Part shown: positions 1 through 9,050 of the stretch, one piece after another
Layout of the letters: the number at the start of each line of letters is the position of its first letter
Numbering within the stretch: the stretch's first letter is position 1
From: Maribacter huludaoensis
GTDB taxonomy: Bacteria > Bacteroidota > Bacteroidia > Flavobacteriales > Flavobacteriaceae
Length of the DNA stretch: 64,000 nt
Direction of reading: 5' to 3'
Assembly (NCBI RefSeq): GCF_029350945.1
Contig: NZ_JARKMS010000003.1
Location: 310,001 to 374,000 of the forward strand
The notes under the pieces: model-generated
The model's database searches: none
Seen by the model: the letters and a program-made list of their open reading frames with translations, nothing else
Told to the model about the DNA's origin: nothing
Made by a program: the position numbers and the translations under genes

Positions 1-836
1 ACTGCTTCTTTTTCAAATATATAAACATCGTTAACGGCACCAACTATAGCAACATTTGATGAAATGGCCACAGATTTTCCAAATCTATTATATCTACTAC
101 TATTACTTGCAAAGAGTTTTTGTGTTTGAATCCATGTATTTGCATTTTTTTCATAAATATAGGCAGAGCCACTGTCACGACCTCTTTCATCATCTGAGAA
201 TGCGCCTATTATCGCCATATCATTTGACACGGATACTGAGATTCCAAAGCCGTAACCATAAATAGCATCTTCAGGAATTACTTTCACTACTTCAACCCAA
301 GTATCATCAGTACTTTTTTCAAATATATAAGCAGCGCCTGTTGAACCATTATCCCTAAAAGCCCCTATCACAATTGTGTTATTCGATATAGATAAGGAGT
401 TACCAAAAGTGTTACCAATGGGGCCATCACTAGCGATTAGTTTTTGTAATTCTATCCATGAGCCATCGACCGACTTTTCAAAAACATATACAGCTGGGTT
501 ACCAGGTGCCCCTATGATGGCAATATTCCCATTTATTGCGACAGATTCACCAAAGCGGTGGTATTCATCTGCATCACTAGGTAGAAGTATTTGTATTTCA
601 TTCCAAGTACCGTCAATAGCCTTTTCATACATATAAGCTGCTCCGCTGTCAGTTCCGTTTTCATCATTACTTTTTGAGCCAATTATAGCATAATCTCCAG
701 ATATCGCAACGGCACCCCCAAAGAAATCACCTTCTGCATTATTACTGGCTATTTGTCGTTGCTCGTTGCTCCATTGTGCATTTAGATTCCCTACACCCAC
801 AAGGAGTAGAATGATGAAAAGTAGTTTTAACTTCAT
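1..836 (-). CDS. secreted FG-GAP-type beta-propeller protein (partial)
   Basis: The reading frame is open from an ATG at 836 leftwards to the window edge, so the C-terminus is missing. It starts with a Sec signal peptide (MKLKLLFIILLLVGVGNLNAQ), followed by at least five copies of an approximately 55-residue repeat. Each copy has the form FG-x-SVAISGN-x-AIIGA, then AY-x-YEK and a Trp-containing strand (TWxExQKL). This is the FG-GAP/integrin-alpha-like propeller pattern common in secreted Bacteroidetes proteins, which often end in a type IX sorting domain. That domain would lie outside the window. A role in surface adhesion or binding is inference only. Confidence 0.85.
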   Translation of the reverse strand, partial: MKLKLLFIILLLVGVGNLNAQWSNEQRQIASNNAEGDFFGGAVAISGDYAIIGSKSNDENGTDSGAAYMYEKAIDGTWNEIQILLPSDADEYHRFGESVAINGNIAIIGAPGNPAVYVFEKSVDGSWIELQKLIASDGPIGNTFGNSLSISNNTIVIGAFRDNGSTGAAYIFEKSTDDTWVEVVKVIPEDAIYGYGFGISVSVSNDMAIIGAFSDDERGRDSGSAYIYEKNANTWIQTQKLFASNSSRYNRFGKSVAISSNVAIVGAVNDVYIFEKEA

Positions 837-1071
837 AGATGTTTGCTGTATGTTCTTGAAAACAAATAGTATCTGAAATTTTTTTTGTTAAAATTTCGCT
901 TTAGTTCAACGCAGAAGAGAGAAAGATATTTTGAAATAAATGGATAAAGCGCAGTTATTAGGGGATTTAAAAAAAAAAAGAAGATAAAACTTGAGCTAAA
1001 TTACCCATTGAGCCTCAGAATAAAATAATAATATAGGCAAGATTCTTAAACACATTAATTGGAAATAGTAA

Positions 1072-1185
1072 ATGTGTTATGGAATAATTGAAGAAGAAAG
1101 ACTAGTAAATTATAGTCCTTATAGAAAATTTAAGAATAATCCAGTTGAAGAACTAAACAAAAAAATAATAGCACTTATAGAATAA
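1072..1185 (+). CDS. possible 37-aa small ORF or gene remnant
   Basis: An ATG-to-TAA frame of 37 codons with a protein-like composition: it begins MCYGIIEEERLVNYSPYRK and ends in an amphipathic stretch (NNPVEELNKKIIALIE). No ribosome-binding site or promoter is evident and no family is recognised. It could be the end of a decayed gene, a small peptide gene, or chance in an AT-rich spacer. Confidence 0.2.
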   Translation: MCYGIIEEERLVNYSPYRKFKNNPVEELNKKIIALIE

Positions 1186-1223
1186 ACTCACCCAATTTCA
1201 ACTTGAGATATATAGCTGTAATC

Positions 1224-1255
1224 ATCAGCTTTTAATTTATAAATTAAAAGCTGAT
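1224..1255. terminator. perfect 32-bp palindrome, possible bidirectional terminator
   Basis: Two 16-base arms (ATCAGCTTTTAATTTA and its exact reverse complement) meet with no spacer. It lies 88 bp beyond the stop of the leftward DUF1338 gene and 38 bp beyond the small ORF 1072-1185. The A/T-rich core could act as a terminator in either direction. An operator is the alternative reading. Confidence 0.45.
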
Positions 1256-1343
1256 TTAAAAAACCAATGACATATACCTTTCACTAAAGGTTAGAAGTTA
1301 TGTAATTACCATGTTCAATAAGAACTGTAACCAGTAAAAACCA

Positions 1344-2252
1344 TTACTTCTTGGAAGTCTGCTCCAAATAAGTGCTTTCAAATATTTTATCAGCATTTGC
1401 AGCTTCAAAGCCTTCCCTTCTATGCTCTCTTTGTATTTCATTTTTATCTAAAGAGACAAATTCTGGCAGTATGGAGCGTTCTGCAAATTCTACATAACTT
1501 CCTGAAATTTTCATAATTTCGTTATGTGAAAAGGTTGCTTCTACCATTTCGGCAACCGAACTACTTTGGCGTAATAAACCGTCATTGCTGGTTTTTATCT
1601 TTCCGCCAGAGGTATTAAGCACAACTCCTAATCCTTCTAAAAATTCATTGAATACTTCTAAAGAATTATATGGGGAAGGTAAATCATGAACACTAATGGT
1701 GTAGTGATTTAAATAATAACGATTGTAGATTACCCAAGCGGCATATTCACTTTCTTCCGATAATTGTTGAAAATGGGCTAACGTTGGCAATTTCCATAAC
1801 GGTTGGTAGAAAAAATCGCCAACTGCTTTTGTATCGTCCAAATCAATAGTATCTATAGGGTCTGTGTTGATGGCGTTGGTATATTCAGAAATGATACGTT
1901 GCGCTTTAGTAGATAGGTCTTGTACTCTTAGCTCACTAATAAAAATTCTAGGATACTCCGGGCTTGGCGGTGCATACCAATAGGCATCTAGTTTTTTACC
2001 TGGAAAATAATAGGAGTCCATTTTGGTGTATCCGTAGTGTAAAAATATCTTTTCAAAAGAAGAAATTCCCAAATTAGGAACACCTAAGGTACGAAACGCA
2101 ATATGATCGTTTACGATTTCATCTTCGTTAGAAATCATATGGGTATCGATCATTGCCTTGGAGATTTTTTCTACGTCGGTAACACTTTTTTTATAGGGAA
2201 CAAATAAAGCGTTCAACACTTTATCTAGAGAAGTATTTTTTTGAAAATTCAT
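1344..2252 (-). CDS. DUF1338 family protein (2-oxoadipate dioxygenase/decarboxylase-like)
   Basis: A 302-residue protein of the DUF1338 (YdcJ/HglS) family, a VOC-fold Fe(II) enzyme group. The characterised HglS turns 2-oxoadipate into D-2-hydroxyglutarate in lysine catabolism. The metal and substrate signature is visible: H50 and R54 in NDHIAFRT, H183 in NHYTISVHDL and E255 in GSYVEFAER. The length suits the shorter Bacteroidetes members. The start is the ATG at 2252. The gene is divergent from a LysR regulator across 110 bp, the classic layout for regulator-controlled expression. The 2-oxoadipate substrate is inferred from the family. Confidence 0.8.
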   Translation of the reverse strand: MNFQKNTSLDKVLNALFVPYKKSVTDVEKISKAMIDTHMISNEDEIVNDHIAFRTLGVPNLGISSFEKIFLHYGYTKMDSYYFPGKKLDAYWYAPPSPEYPRIFISELRVQDLSTKAQRIISEYTNAINTDPIDTIDLDDTKAVGDFFYQPLWKLPTLAHFQQLSEESEYAAWVIYNRYYLNHYTISVHDLPSPYNSLEVFNEFLEGLGVVLNTSGGKIKTSNDGLLRQSSSVAEMVEATFSHNEIMKISGSYVEFAERSILPEFVSLDKNEIQREHRREGFEAANADKIFESTYLEQTSKK

Positions 2253-2362
2253 AGCACGTAGGTATTTAGAATAGATGGTAAGTTTAATTAGCTATAATTA
2301 TTATTCAAAGTTCTTATCTATTTTAACAATAAACAATTAACATTGTATGTTTATTGATAAGT

Positions 2363-3241
2363 ATGACTAATCAATTAGAATTTAGACATCTCCACTACTT
2401 TTTAGTGTTGGCAGATACATTACACTATCGTGAGGCGGCAGAGAAATTATACATTTCACAATCTGCCCTGAGCCAACAGATACAGCGTTTGGAGTTAATT
2501 TTGGGGAAGAGTTTGTTTGTGCGCAACAATAGAAAAGTGCGCTTAAGTGCTGAGGGAATTCTTTTTAAACAAGAGGCAATGCTGATACAAAATCAGGCTA
2601 CCGTATCCATGGAACGTTGGAAATCTGCAGTTTCTGGCAAACAAGGATTGCTTAAAATTGGATTTGTAGGATCTGCAATGCAAAAATACTTGCCCACTAT
2701 TATCAAGAATTTTACGGAAACGCACCCGAATATTGAATTTTATCTGAACGATCTTAGTAACACCGATCAGCTTTCCGCTTTGGAAGCTGAAAGAATTGAT
2801 ATTGGATTTATACGCTCTAATGTTGTTCCCGCTACATTGAAAATCAAGTCGGTTTTTAAAGAAAAATTCGCTTTGGTATTGCCAAGAGATCATGCAATTT
2901 CTACATCTAATTTTAAGGATGTGTCGCAATTGTCAGATGAGTCTTTCATCTTATTGCCAAACGAGAATAGTCAAATGTACTATGACCAAATTGTAGCGCT
3001 TTGTAATGATTATGGATTTGCTCCTAAAGTATCGCATCGATCAATTCATGCCCCTACAATTTTTAAGCTAGTGGAAGGCGGATTGGGTATTTCTATAGTG
3101 CCCAACTCCCTTAGGGATGACCACAATACTAAAATTAAATTCATTGAATTGGATAATGTACCTCAGGAAACCGAGCTGTTTGCCGTTTGGCTCCAAAAAA
3201 ACACAAATTTGGCATTATCCTTTTTTCTGAAGATGCTGTAA
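2363..3241 (+). CDS. LysR family transcriptional regulator
   Basis: The 292-residue protein has an N-terminal winged helix (LEFRHLHYFLVLADTLHYRE, then AAEKLYISQSALSQQIQRLE) and a C-terminal periplasmic-binding-like effector domain from about residue 90 (GLLKIGFVGSA). I chose the ATG at 2363; a TTG three codons earlier is also in frame. An ATG at 2347 is out of frame and closes after seven codons. Divergence from the DUF1338 gene suggests this regulator controls it. The effector is unknown. Confidence 0.88.
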   Translation: MTNQLEFRHLHYFLVLADTLHYREAAEKLYISQSALSQQIQRLELILGKSLFVRNNRKVRLSAEGILFKQEAMLIQNQATVSMERWKSAVSGKQGLLKIGFVGSAMQKYLPTIIKNFTETHPNIEFYLNDLSNTDQLSALEAERIDIGFIRSNVVPATLKIKSVFKEKFALVLPRDHAISTSNFKDVSQLSDESFILLPNENSQMYYDQIVALCNDYGFAPKVSHRSIHAPTIFKLVEGGLGISIVPNSLRDDHNTKIKFIELDNVPQETELFAVWLQKNTNLALSFFLKML

Positions 3242-3253
3242 GGCAGTTCTATT

Positions 3254-3853
3254 CTAATAATACAGCCTAAAATCTAACAACTTACAGACACTGTAATGTC
3301 TTTGGTGTAGCTCTTCGACCACATCGAACATATTATCATCTTCTTTAAAAAGATTAAAAAAGGCTTTATCTAGGTTGGCACTGCTAACGCCATTAAAAGC
3401 ATTACCATAACCAGAGACGGCTTTTGCGTTGGTGATGTCTAAAAAGTACTGGGCTTCATCTTCGTCCAAATCTAGAATTTTGGCGTTGGAGAAATGCAGT
3501 ATCTTGCCTTTTAATCGCCCTTCAAAAATCTCTGCAATTTCCTGTAAGGTGTAATAGTAATCGTTTAGGCAAATACTATTGGCTTCGCCATGCATGACCA
3601 AGTAGATAATCTCATAATCCTTAAAATTATGATCATCTAAGACCAGTGCGTTTAGACTGTCTTCCATACCCTCAATAGTATCGCATGTTTTATAAATACT
3701 TGCAATACCATATTTCATGGCCAATTGTTCCAAGCTTTGTTGCGCTTCGGTCAGCAATTCATTTTCTATATCTTCGACACCTTCTAAACAGTATATGAAA
3801 TGGTCTTCATCTGTTAATTGGGTTTGGGGTAATTGTCGTCTTTTTTCTAGCAA
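3254..3853 (-). CDS. hypothetical protein, possible caspase-like (DUF6642-like) fold
   Basis: A 199-residue cytoplasmic protein, not firmly recognised. The block IIYLVMHGEANSICL followed by a hydrophobic strand (KGKILHFSNAKIL) resembles the His strand and the following strand of caspase/CHAT-like DUF6642 proteins. The position where such enzymes carry Cys is Asn (SNAK), so catalysis is doubtful. There is no ATG in frame: an in-frame stop lies upstream and the first usable start is a TTG at 3853. It converges on the LysR gene with a 12-bp gap. Confidence 0.55.
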   Translation of the reverse strand: MLEKRRQLPQTQLTDEDHFIYCLEGVEDIENELLTEAQQSLEQLAMKYGIASIYKTCDTIEGMEDSLNALVLDDHNFKDYEIIYLVMHGEANSICLNDYYYTLQEIAEIFEGRLKGKILHFSNAKILDLDEDEAQYFLDITNAKAVSGYGNAFNGVSSANLDKAFFNLFKEDDNMFDVVEELHQRHYSVCKLLDFRLYY

Positions 3854-3931
3854 TATTTTGTATGTATTTGAGGTGTATGAAATACAAAATTACAGCAACT
3901 GTTGTTTTCTTCTTAGCGTTTTAGGGATAAA

Positions 3932-4654
3932 CTATAACTGCTTTAAAAAGTTTTTTACGGCATTCCAATAGCCATCATTATCCTTGAACTTTTCCCATAA
4001 CGCTCGCGAACCATGATTTCCTGCCGTTGCCGGTACATAGGTTACTTTTGTTGTAGTTGATATCGCTTGGTTTATGGCGGCCCAATTATCTTGTTCATTT
4101 TGTGCGGAAGTAATAAACGTAGGTACGTTAATGTGTGTGGCACTATTTTTTATGAAATCGTCTTTGCCAAAATATTCTCCGGGAGAAAATGCCATGGCAG
4201 CATCTATCTGATCATGATGGTCACCTGCATATTTAAGCACCAAAGAAGAAGAATAGGAACTGCCCCAAATAATGATTTTCTTTGGGGAATATGCTTTTTT
4301 AACATAAGCTACGGTTGCTTCAATATCTTGATAAGCATCTAGGTATGTGGTCTCCTTCCCTGCCGCTACCGCTCTTTTATGGGTCTGGTTGGTAACGGAA
4401 TTTACCGCTCCGCCAGAACGTTGGTCAATTGCCAAGCAATTATAACCCAAAGTGTTTAGTTTGGGTGCTATTTCTTTGTATTCTCCACGGCTCCACCCCG
4501 CTTGATGAAAAAGGAGTATAAAGGTTTCGCTCCCTTTGGCTTCATAATAATCTGCAGTAATCAGTAAACCGTCTTTAGAAGGAAAGTCTATAGTTTTCTG
4601 TGCGAACATATAAATGGAGCTTAAGCTTAAAACAAAGGCGAAAAACGTTTTCAT
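3932..4654 (-). CDS. secreted alpha/beta-hydrolase
   Basis: A 240-residue protein with a signal peptide (MKTFFAFVLSLSSIYMFAQ) and an alpha/beta-hydrolase core of the dienelactone-hydrolase or acyl-peptidase type. An oxyanion-loop-like HQAGWSRGEY (50-59) is followed by the nucleophile elbow WGSSYSSS, with Ser133 in G-S-S-Y-S and Ser in place of the usual second Gly. The catalytic His is H214 in GNHGSRAL. It probably acts in the periplasm. The substrate is unknown. It is monocistronic with its own 213-bp upstream region. Confidence 0.8.
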   Translation of the reverse strand: MKTFFAFVLSLSSIYMFAQKTIDFPSKDGLLITADYYEAKGSETFILLFHQAGWSRGEYKEIAPKLNTLGYNCLAIDQRSGGAVNSVTNQTHKRAVAAGKETTYLDAYQDIEATVAYVKKAYSPKKIIIWGSSYSSSLVLKYAGDHHDQIDAAMAFSPGEYFGKDDFIKNSATHINVPTFITSAQNEQDNWAAINQAISTTTKVTYVPATAGNHGSRALWEKFKDNDGYWNAVKNFLKQL

Positions 4655-4867
4655 AATTAATATAGTTGGTTAAAGGGCCTTTAGTCTTTGTTTACTCGGC
4701 ATGCTTACAAAAAGTTGACCCAAATTACTTTGATTTAAAATTTATGGTCAATACAGTTAATTTAAATTAGTGCTTTTGGTCATTTAGCCTACGTTTAGTA
4801 GGAAGTTGATTATAATGTATATAATATAACTCGACTATTTCTGTTATTTTAGCATAAAACTATCCTT

Positions 4868-5422
4868 ATGCTTGTATTTATTGTAGTCATTGCCATTGTT
4901 GTAATCTTGTTTTTATATGCTATTTCTGTGTATAATGGCTTGGTAAAAAAGAAAACGGAGATGGCAGAAGGCTGGAGCAGTATTGATGTATTCTTAAAAA
5001 AACGATACGATTTGATTCCGGGTTTAGTGGAAACCGTAAAAGGCTATGCGACTCATGAGAAAGAAACCTTTGAAAATATCACTAAAGCACGAAATCTAGC
5101 GCAAAACGCTTCATCTGTTGATGAACAAGGAAAAGCGGAAAGTGCCTTGAAAAATTCTATGGTCAATCTTTTTGCCGTTGCCGAGAACTATCCCGATCTA
5201 AAAGCCAATCGTAATTTTAGTGAGTTACAAAATGAGCTTTCATCATTAGAAGACGATATAGAAATGGCACGTAGATATTACAACGGTACGGTTAAAGAAA
5301 ACAATATTGCCATTGAAAGTTTTCCTTCCAATATATTTGCCAACATGTTCAACTTCAATAAGGGTGAGTTTTTTGAGATTGAAAATTCAAAAGAGAAAGA
5401 ACCAGTTAAATTTTCTTTTTAA
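4868..5422 (+). CDS. lemA: LemA family membrane protein
   Basis: The 184-residue protein has one N-terminal membrane segment (residues 2-20) followed by the long helical LemA domain, recognisable from GWSSIDVFLKKRYDLIPGLV and ETVKGYATHEKETFENITKAR. LemA proteins are widespread inner-membrane proteins of uncertain function, often next to TPM-domain or peptidase genes. Here it is the first gene of a run of seven, followed after 6 bp by a glycosyltransferase. That unusual partnership suggests an envelope-glycan context. Confidence 0.92.
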   Translation: MLVFIVVIAIVVILFLYAISVYNGLVKKKTEMAEGWSSIDVFLKKRYDLIPGLVETVKGYATHEKETFENITKARNLAQNASSVDEQGKAESALKNSMVNLFAVAENYPDLKANRNFSELQNELSSLEDDIEMARRYYNGTVKENNIAIESFPSNIFANMFNFNKGEFFEIENSKEKEPVKFSF

Positions 5423-5428
5423 TTGGCA

Positions 5429-6580
5429 ATGACAAGAAATGTCTACGCTACATATGATGTTTTCCCTAGCGCAAAAGGTGCATCTACGCATATAAGAGAG
5501 ATGATCAATGTATCTTCACAGCAATGCGATGAATTGCAATTATTCTGCTTACGAGGCAATAGCACCTACCCTGCCGTACAAACAGAAGGTAATATTGTCA
5601 TTAAGCGCTATTACAACGAAGAGAAGATGAATTATTTGGAAAAAGCTTCACTTTTCTCGCAGCAGCTATTCATTGATATCCAAAAAAATAAAGAATCTAT
5701 TCAAATAGGTCATTTTAGAGATGTTTGGAGCGGCATGGGCTTAACCGCCGAGCCTAGTATAAAAACAATTTTTGAAGTAAACGCCCTAACTTCGATAGAA
5801 CTACCTTACAGATACCCTAATTTAACACCCTCTTTTTTAGAAAAACTTAGAGAAATTGAGTTGCAGTGTTTACAAAAAGCTACTGTGATTATTACGCCAT
5901 CCGAAGTAACAAAAACCTACTTAGAAACAGAATATTCCGTTAATGCCGATAAAATTAAAGTGATACCGAACGGGGCACATATACCAGAATCTTACGAAAA
6001 ACCCATTGATGCTCCTGAACAGTACATTATCTACTTTGGCGCCATACAGCCGTGGCAAGGTGTAGATGTATTGCTAAAAGCAATGACGTACTTGGAAGAT
6101 TTTGAAGATCTGAAATTGGTTATTTGTTTGGCGGTAAAAGAAAAAGCTTTTAAACCTTATAAAAAGTTGTTGGAAAAATTAGGCTTAGAAGATTGTGTTA
6201 TTTTAAAATCGAGACTTTCAAAAAAAGACTTGTACAACTACATATATTTCGCAGAAGCTTCAATAGCGCCTTTAAAGGCATGTGATAGAAATATTACACA
6301 AGGTTGTTCTCCACTAAAGATATTAGAAAGCATGGCTTGTGAGACAGTGGTCATTGCAGCTGAATTACCAGTGGTTACAGAATTGGTTACTGAAAAAGAA
6401 GCATTACTTTTTGAGCCTGATAGAGAACAAGATCTTGCACGTTGTATTCGATTTGTATTAGATGAACCGGAACGAAAGAAAACCTACATTTCTAATGCTT
6501 TTAAAAAGGTAAAAAGTACTTTTTTGTGGGATACTCAAAAAGAGAAATTGAAAAACATATACCAAGAACTAACGCTCTAA
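5429..6580 (+). CDS. GT4 family glycosyltransferase
   Basis: A 383-residue GT-B glycosyltransferase. The N-terminal acceptor domain carries the loop PSAKGASTHIREM. The C-terminal nucleotide-sugar domain starts near residue 195 (YIIYFGAIQPWQGVDVLLKA) and has the GT4 acidic motif in SPLKILESMACETVVIAAE. The start is the ATG at 5429; a TTG two codons upstream directly abuts the lemA stop. It probably transfers a hexose from a nucleotide sugar on the cytoplasmic side. Acceptor and sugar are unknown. Confidence 0.88.
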   Translation: MTRNVYATYDVFPSAKGASTHIREMINVSSQQCDELQLFCLRGNSTYPAVQTEGNIVIKRYYNEEKMNYLEKASLFSQQLFIDIQKNKESIQIGHFRDVWSGMGLTAEPSIKTIFEVNALTSIELPYRYPNLTPSFLEKLREIELQCLQKATVIITPSEVTKTYLETEYSVNADKIKVIPNGAHIPESYEKPIDAPEQYIIYFGAIQPWQGVDVLLKAMTYLEDFEDLKLVICLAVKEKAFKPYKKLLEKLGLEDCVILKSRLSKKDLYNYIYFAEASIAPLKACDRNITQGCSPLKILESMACETVVIAAELPVVTELVTEKEALLFEPDREQDLARCIRFVLDEPERKKTYISNAFKKVKSTFLWDTQKEKLKNIYQELTL

Positions 6581-6581
6581 A

Positions 6582-7535
6582 ATGGATAGACAAGGCAATG
6601 TATTAAATAAAGAACAATATATAGGAGCCCCTATAGAAAGAGCGCACTTACACCGTGGTTTTAGTTCTAAAAAAACACCTATAAAATGGATTCGTTTTTT
6701 CAGGGCCTGTGTATTACAACGAGAAATAGCCCAAGAACAAAAGAGTAAGCGTATAAAGAAAATTTGGTTTATTCTTCTTGGTGTTTTCTTATGTAATTTT
6801 TTATCAATTCCGTTGAACTTTATATCCGAGACAATAGGAGCATTTTTTGGAGTAATAGGTATGCTCACTTGTCCTGGGTTGATCGTTGCGGGTATCATGA
6901 CCTATTTAACGAACAAGAAGTTTAAAAAGAATTTTACAGACGGTTTTGACTTTTTTGCCGATTACTTTTCTGCCTTGTTTACCTTGATAGAAGAAGACTT
7001 GCAGTTAGATTCTAGAATAGCCTTAGAGGCGAATGTAAAAGATACGGTAACAGAAGAAAACCTGATTAAAAATGAATCGTACACAAGTGAATCTAGGGGA
7101 TTTATATCTGGCGTAGAAAAAAACTATGAGCGGGTCATTAGTAAAGGGTCCTGTTTTTTTAATGATGAATCGCTTATCTTCTTTCAGTTTAGTGAAAGAA
7201 CAAGAGAACGTATTATTAAAAAAAGGGGAAGCTCTGGTAAAAGAAAAACAAAGCACAAGTATAGGGCTGCATATCCTTTTACCATTAAAATGAAAATACC
7301 GAAACACAAATATCAATTAAACCCCTCGATAGATACAACTCAAATAAGCTTTGCTGAAGATGATGAATATTACGTATTTAAGGTATACCGAAAATTCGAT
7401 GTAAAAAAAGAAAATCCGGCTCAATACAATCCGTATGAAGAAAGTAGCATTTCTTCATTTGCTGTAGATTATTTCTCTTTAGAAGTTATTAACCTGATCA
7501 ACACCTGCTACAGTTGTGTAACACCTAGCGCTTAA
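6582..7535 (+). CDS. hypothetical two-helix membrane protein
   Basis: The 317-residue product has a basic N-terminal region and two adjacent hydrophobic segments at about residues 60-80 (IWFILLGVFLCNFLSIPLNF) and 86-108 (GAFFGVIGMLTCPGLIVAGI). A soluble C-terminal domain of about 200 residues contains a basic KKRGSSGKRKTKHK patch near 210. No family is recognised. It starts one base after the upstream glycosyltransferase stop and lies five bases before the next gene. Co-transcription suggests it anchors or feeds the same pathway. Confidence 0.7.
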   Translation: MDRQGNVLNKEQYIGAPIERAHLHRGFSSKKTPIKWIRFFRACVLQREIAQEQKSKRIKKIWFILLGVFLCNFLSIPLNFISETIGAFFGVIGMLTCPGLIVAGIMTYLTNKKFKKNFTDGFDFFADYFSALFTLIEEDLQLDSRIALEANVKDTVTEENLIKNESYTSESRGFISGVEKNYERVISKGSCFFNDESLIFFQFSERTRERIIKKRGSSGKRKTKHKYRAAYPFTIKMKIPKHKYQLNPSIDTTQISFAEDDEYYVFKVYRKFDVKKENPAQYNPYEESSISSFAVDYFSLEVINLINTCYSCVTPSA

Positions 7536-7539
7536 TCTT

Positions 7540-7947
7540 ATGGAAGAAAATAAAATACGTTGCGAAGAATTTACAGGATTGTTTGTAGTTCGCAATTGCG
7601 AAAATAAACCGACCATAGTTTGTTATAAATGCAAGAAGAACGTATGTAACATACATGCGTTTAAAGCCAATAAAATTGTAAGTCAAAATAGCGGACTTCA
7701 AGTTTATAAAAAAAAGAACGCCATATTATGCATTAGTTGCTTTGTAGAATTCGATGCAAGATTGACCAACGATATTGAGCTCTATTCAAAAGATAGGTCT
7801 GTTTGGAGAAGGAAAATGATCAATAGATTCCATGAAGAATACCCGTATATGGTATTTATGGCAGATGATTATGGTAGTTTATTTGATAGCAGTTCAACGG
7901 TTTTCTTGCATGATGATTCTGATGATGGGTCTTATTTTGACAGTTAA
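7540..7947 (+). CDS. Cys-rich zinc-finger-like hypothetical protein
   Basis: This 135-residue protein has a Cys/His array typical of a treble-clef or B-box-like zinc site: C8, C20, then CYKCKKNVCNIHAF (C28, C31, C36, H39), then CISC (C64, C67). The C-terminus is strongly acidic and Ser-rich (DDSDDGSYFDS). It has no signal peptide or membrane segment. The stop overlaps the ATG of the next glycosyltransferase (TAATG), indicating translational coupling. Function is unknown; a scaffolding or regulatory role in the operon is conceivable. Confidence 0.7.
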   Translation: MEENKIRCEEFTGLFVVRNCENKPTIVCYKCKKNVCNIHAFKANKIVSQNSGLQVYKKKNAILCISCFVEFDARLTNDIELYSKDRSVWRRKMINRFHEEYPYMVFMADDYGSLFDSSSTVFLHDDSDDGSYFDS

Positions 7948-9050
7948 TGAATGTACTATTAATAACTCAAAATTATCCGCCTAATAAAGGTGGTATGGCA
8001 GTTTCTTGTGATCGCTTGGTTCGTAATTTTAAGCGAAACGGCGTTACGGTTCATGTCATTCATTTTACGAATAGAAAAAAAAAGTTCAAAACAGATATCG
8101 TTGTAAAAGGAACCTATTCTGCAGTACCTTTTGAGACCTCGGAGGAGTTTACCTTATCGCTGGCTTCTGAATTTATACAACAACTCCCCTATTTAGATAC
8201 TTTGACCCACGTTGGTGTGTTTGGAGGCAACCTACCGCTTAATATCGGACCTATTTTAGCTAAATGGATACAAAAACCGCTTATTACTTTTATAAGAGGA
8301 AATGATTTTGACGAAGGTATCTTTTCAAAGAAGCGAAATCAATTATTATATGCGTTAGAGAACTCTAGTCATGTATTTACCGTTACGAGCGAGAAAAGAG
8401 AAAAGATTGAACGCCTAGTAACACATAACAATACTTATTTTACGCAAAACGGAATCAATACAGGGTTATGGAAACCGGCTAAAAGTCATCTTAGAAGTAT
8501 AGATGCTTTACATAAGTCGTTCAATTCTAAAATACCGATAGCCTTTGTAGGGCAATTAAAAGCTAAAAAGGGTGTTGTAAATTTTGTTGAAACCTTTGCA
8601 AAATTTCCCCTTAAGAACGATTTTGTTCTTTGTTTAATAGGTGATGTAGCCGAAGAAACAAAAACATACATTCTAAATCTAGATATTAATGTTCAGTTTT
8701 TTGCTTTCGCGAATCAGAATGAACTTGTTTCGTTCTACAATGCCATTAGTATCGTTGCCATACCTTCTTTTTATGACGGTATGCCGAATGTACTGTTAGA
8801 AGCAGCAGCAACGAAAAACATAGTAATCGGTTCGAATGTAGGTGGAATAAAAGATGTAATAAGTGATAAAACGGATGGATTTTTATACCACCCATTACAG
8901 CCGAATGAACTGTTAGATATTCTGCTGCAAATACATAAAATGACACCTGCAGAAAAGGAAGCTATGGCTGAGGTATTGTATCAGAAAGTTAAAACAAAGT
9001 ATACCGAAGAAATAGAAATATCAAATTACCTAAATATTTTAAAACCATGA
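7947..9050 (+). CDS. GT4 family glycosyltransferase
   Basis: The 367-residue GT-B enzyme has the N-terminal glycine loop YPPNKGGMAVSCDRLVRNF, then the C-terminal donor domain (IPIAFVGQLKAKKGVVNFVE) and the motif PSFYDGMPNVLLEAAATKN, followed by VGGIKDVI. Its ATG overlaps the previous stop by one base, and its TGA overlaps the ATG of the following lipoprotein gene (ATGA). It is clearly distinct from the first GT4 of the operon, so two different linkages or sugars are likely. Confidence 0.9.
   Translation: MNVLLITQNYPPNKGGMAVSCDRLVRNFKRNGVTVHVIHFTNRKKKFKTDIVVKGTYSAVPFETSEEFTLSLASEFIQQLPYLDTLTHVGVFGGNLPLNIGPILAKWIQKPLITFIRGNDFDEGIFSKKRNQLLYALENSSHVFTVTSEKREKIERLVTHNNTYFTQNGINTGLWKPAKSHLRSIDALHKSFNSKIPIAFVGQLKAKKGVVNFVETFAKFPLKNDFVLCLIGDVAEETKTYILNLDINVQFFAFANQNELVSFYNAISIVAIPSFYDGMPNVLLEAAATKNIVIGSNVGGIKDVISDKTDGFLYHPLQPNELLDILLQIHKMTPAEKEAMAEVLYQKVKTKYTEEIEISNYLNILKP

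Larger units (their letters stand above)
837..1343. other. 507-bp intergenic region, AT-rich
   Basis: No convincing gene lies here. The stretch holds the upstream region of the leftward propeller gene, a poly-A run near 971-980, a 37-codon ORF (1072-1185) and a perfect 32-bp palindrome (1224-1255), both listed separately. Confidence 0.6.

Noticed and set aside
376-636. 86-codon plus-strand ORF
   Set aside because: It is antisense to the repeat-bearing propeller gene, whose signal peptide and FG-GAP repeats are clear on the minus strand.
5423-5428. TTG start for the first GT4 gene
   Set aside because: An ATG two codons later gives a natural start. The TTG is only the base triplet after the lemA stop.
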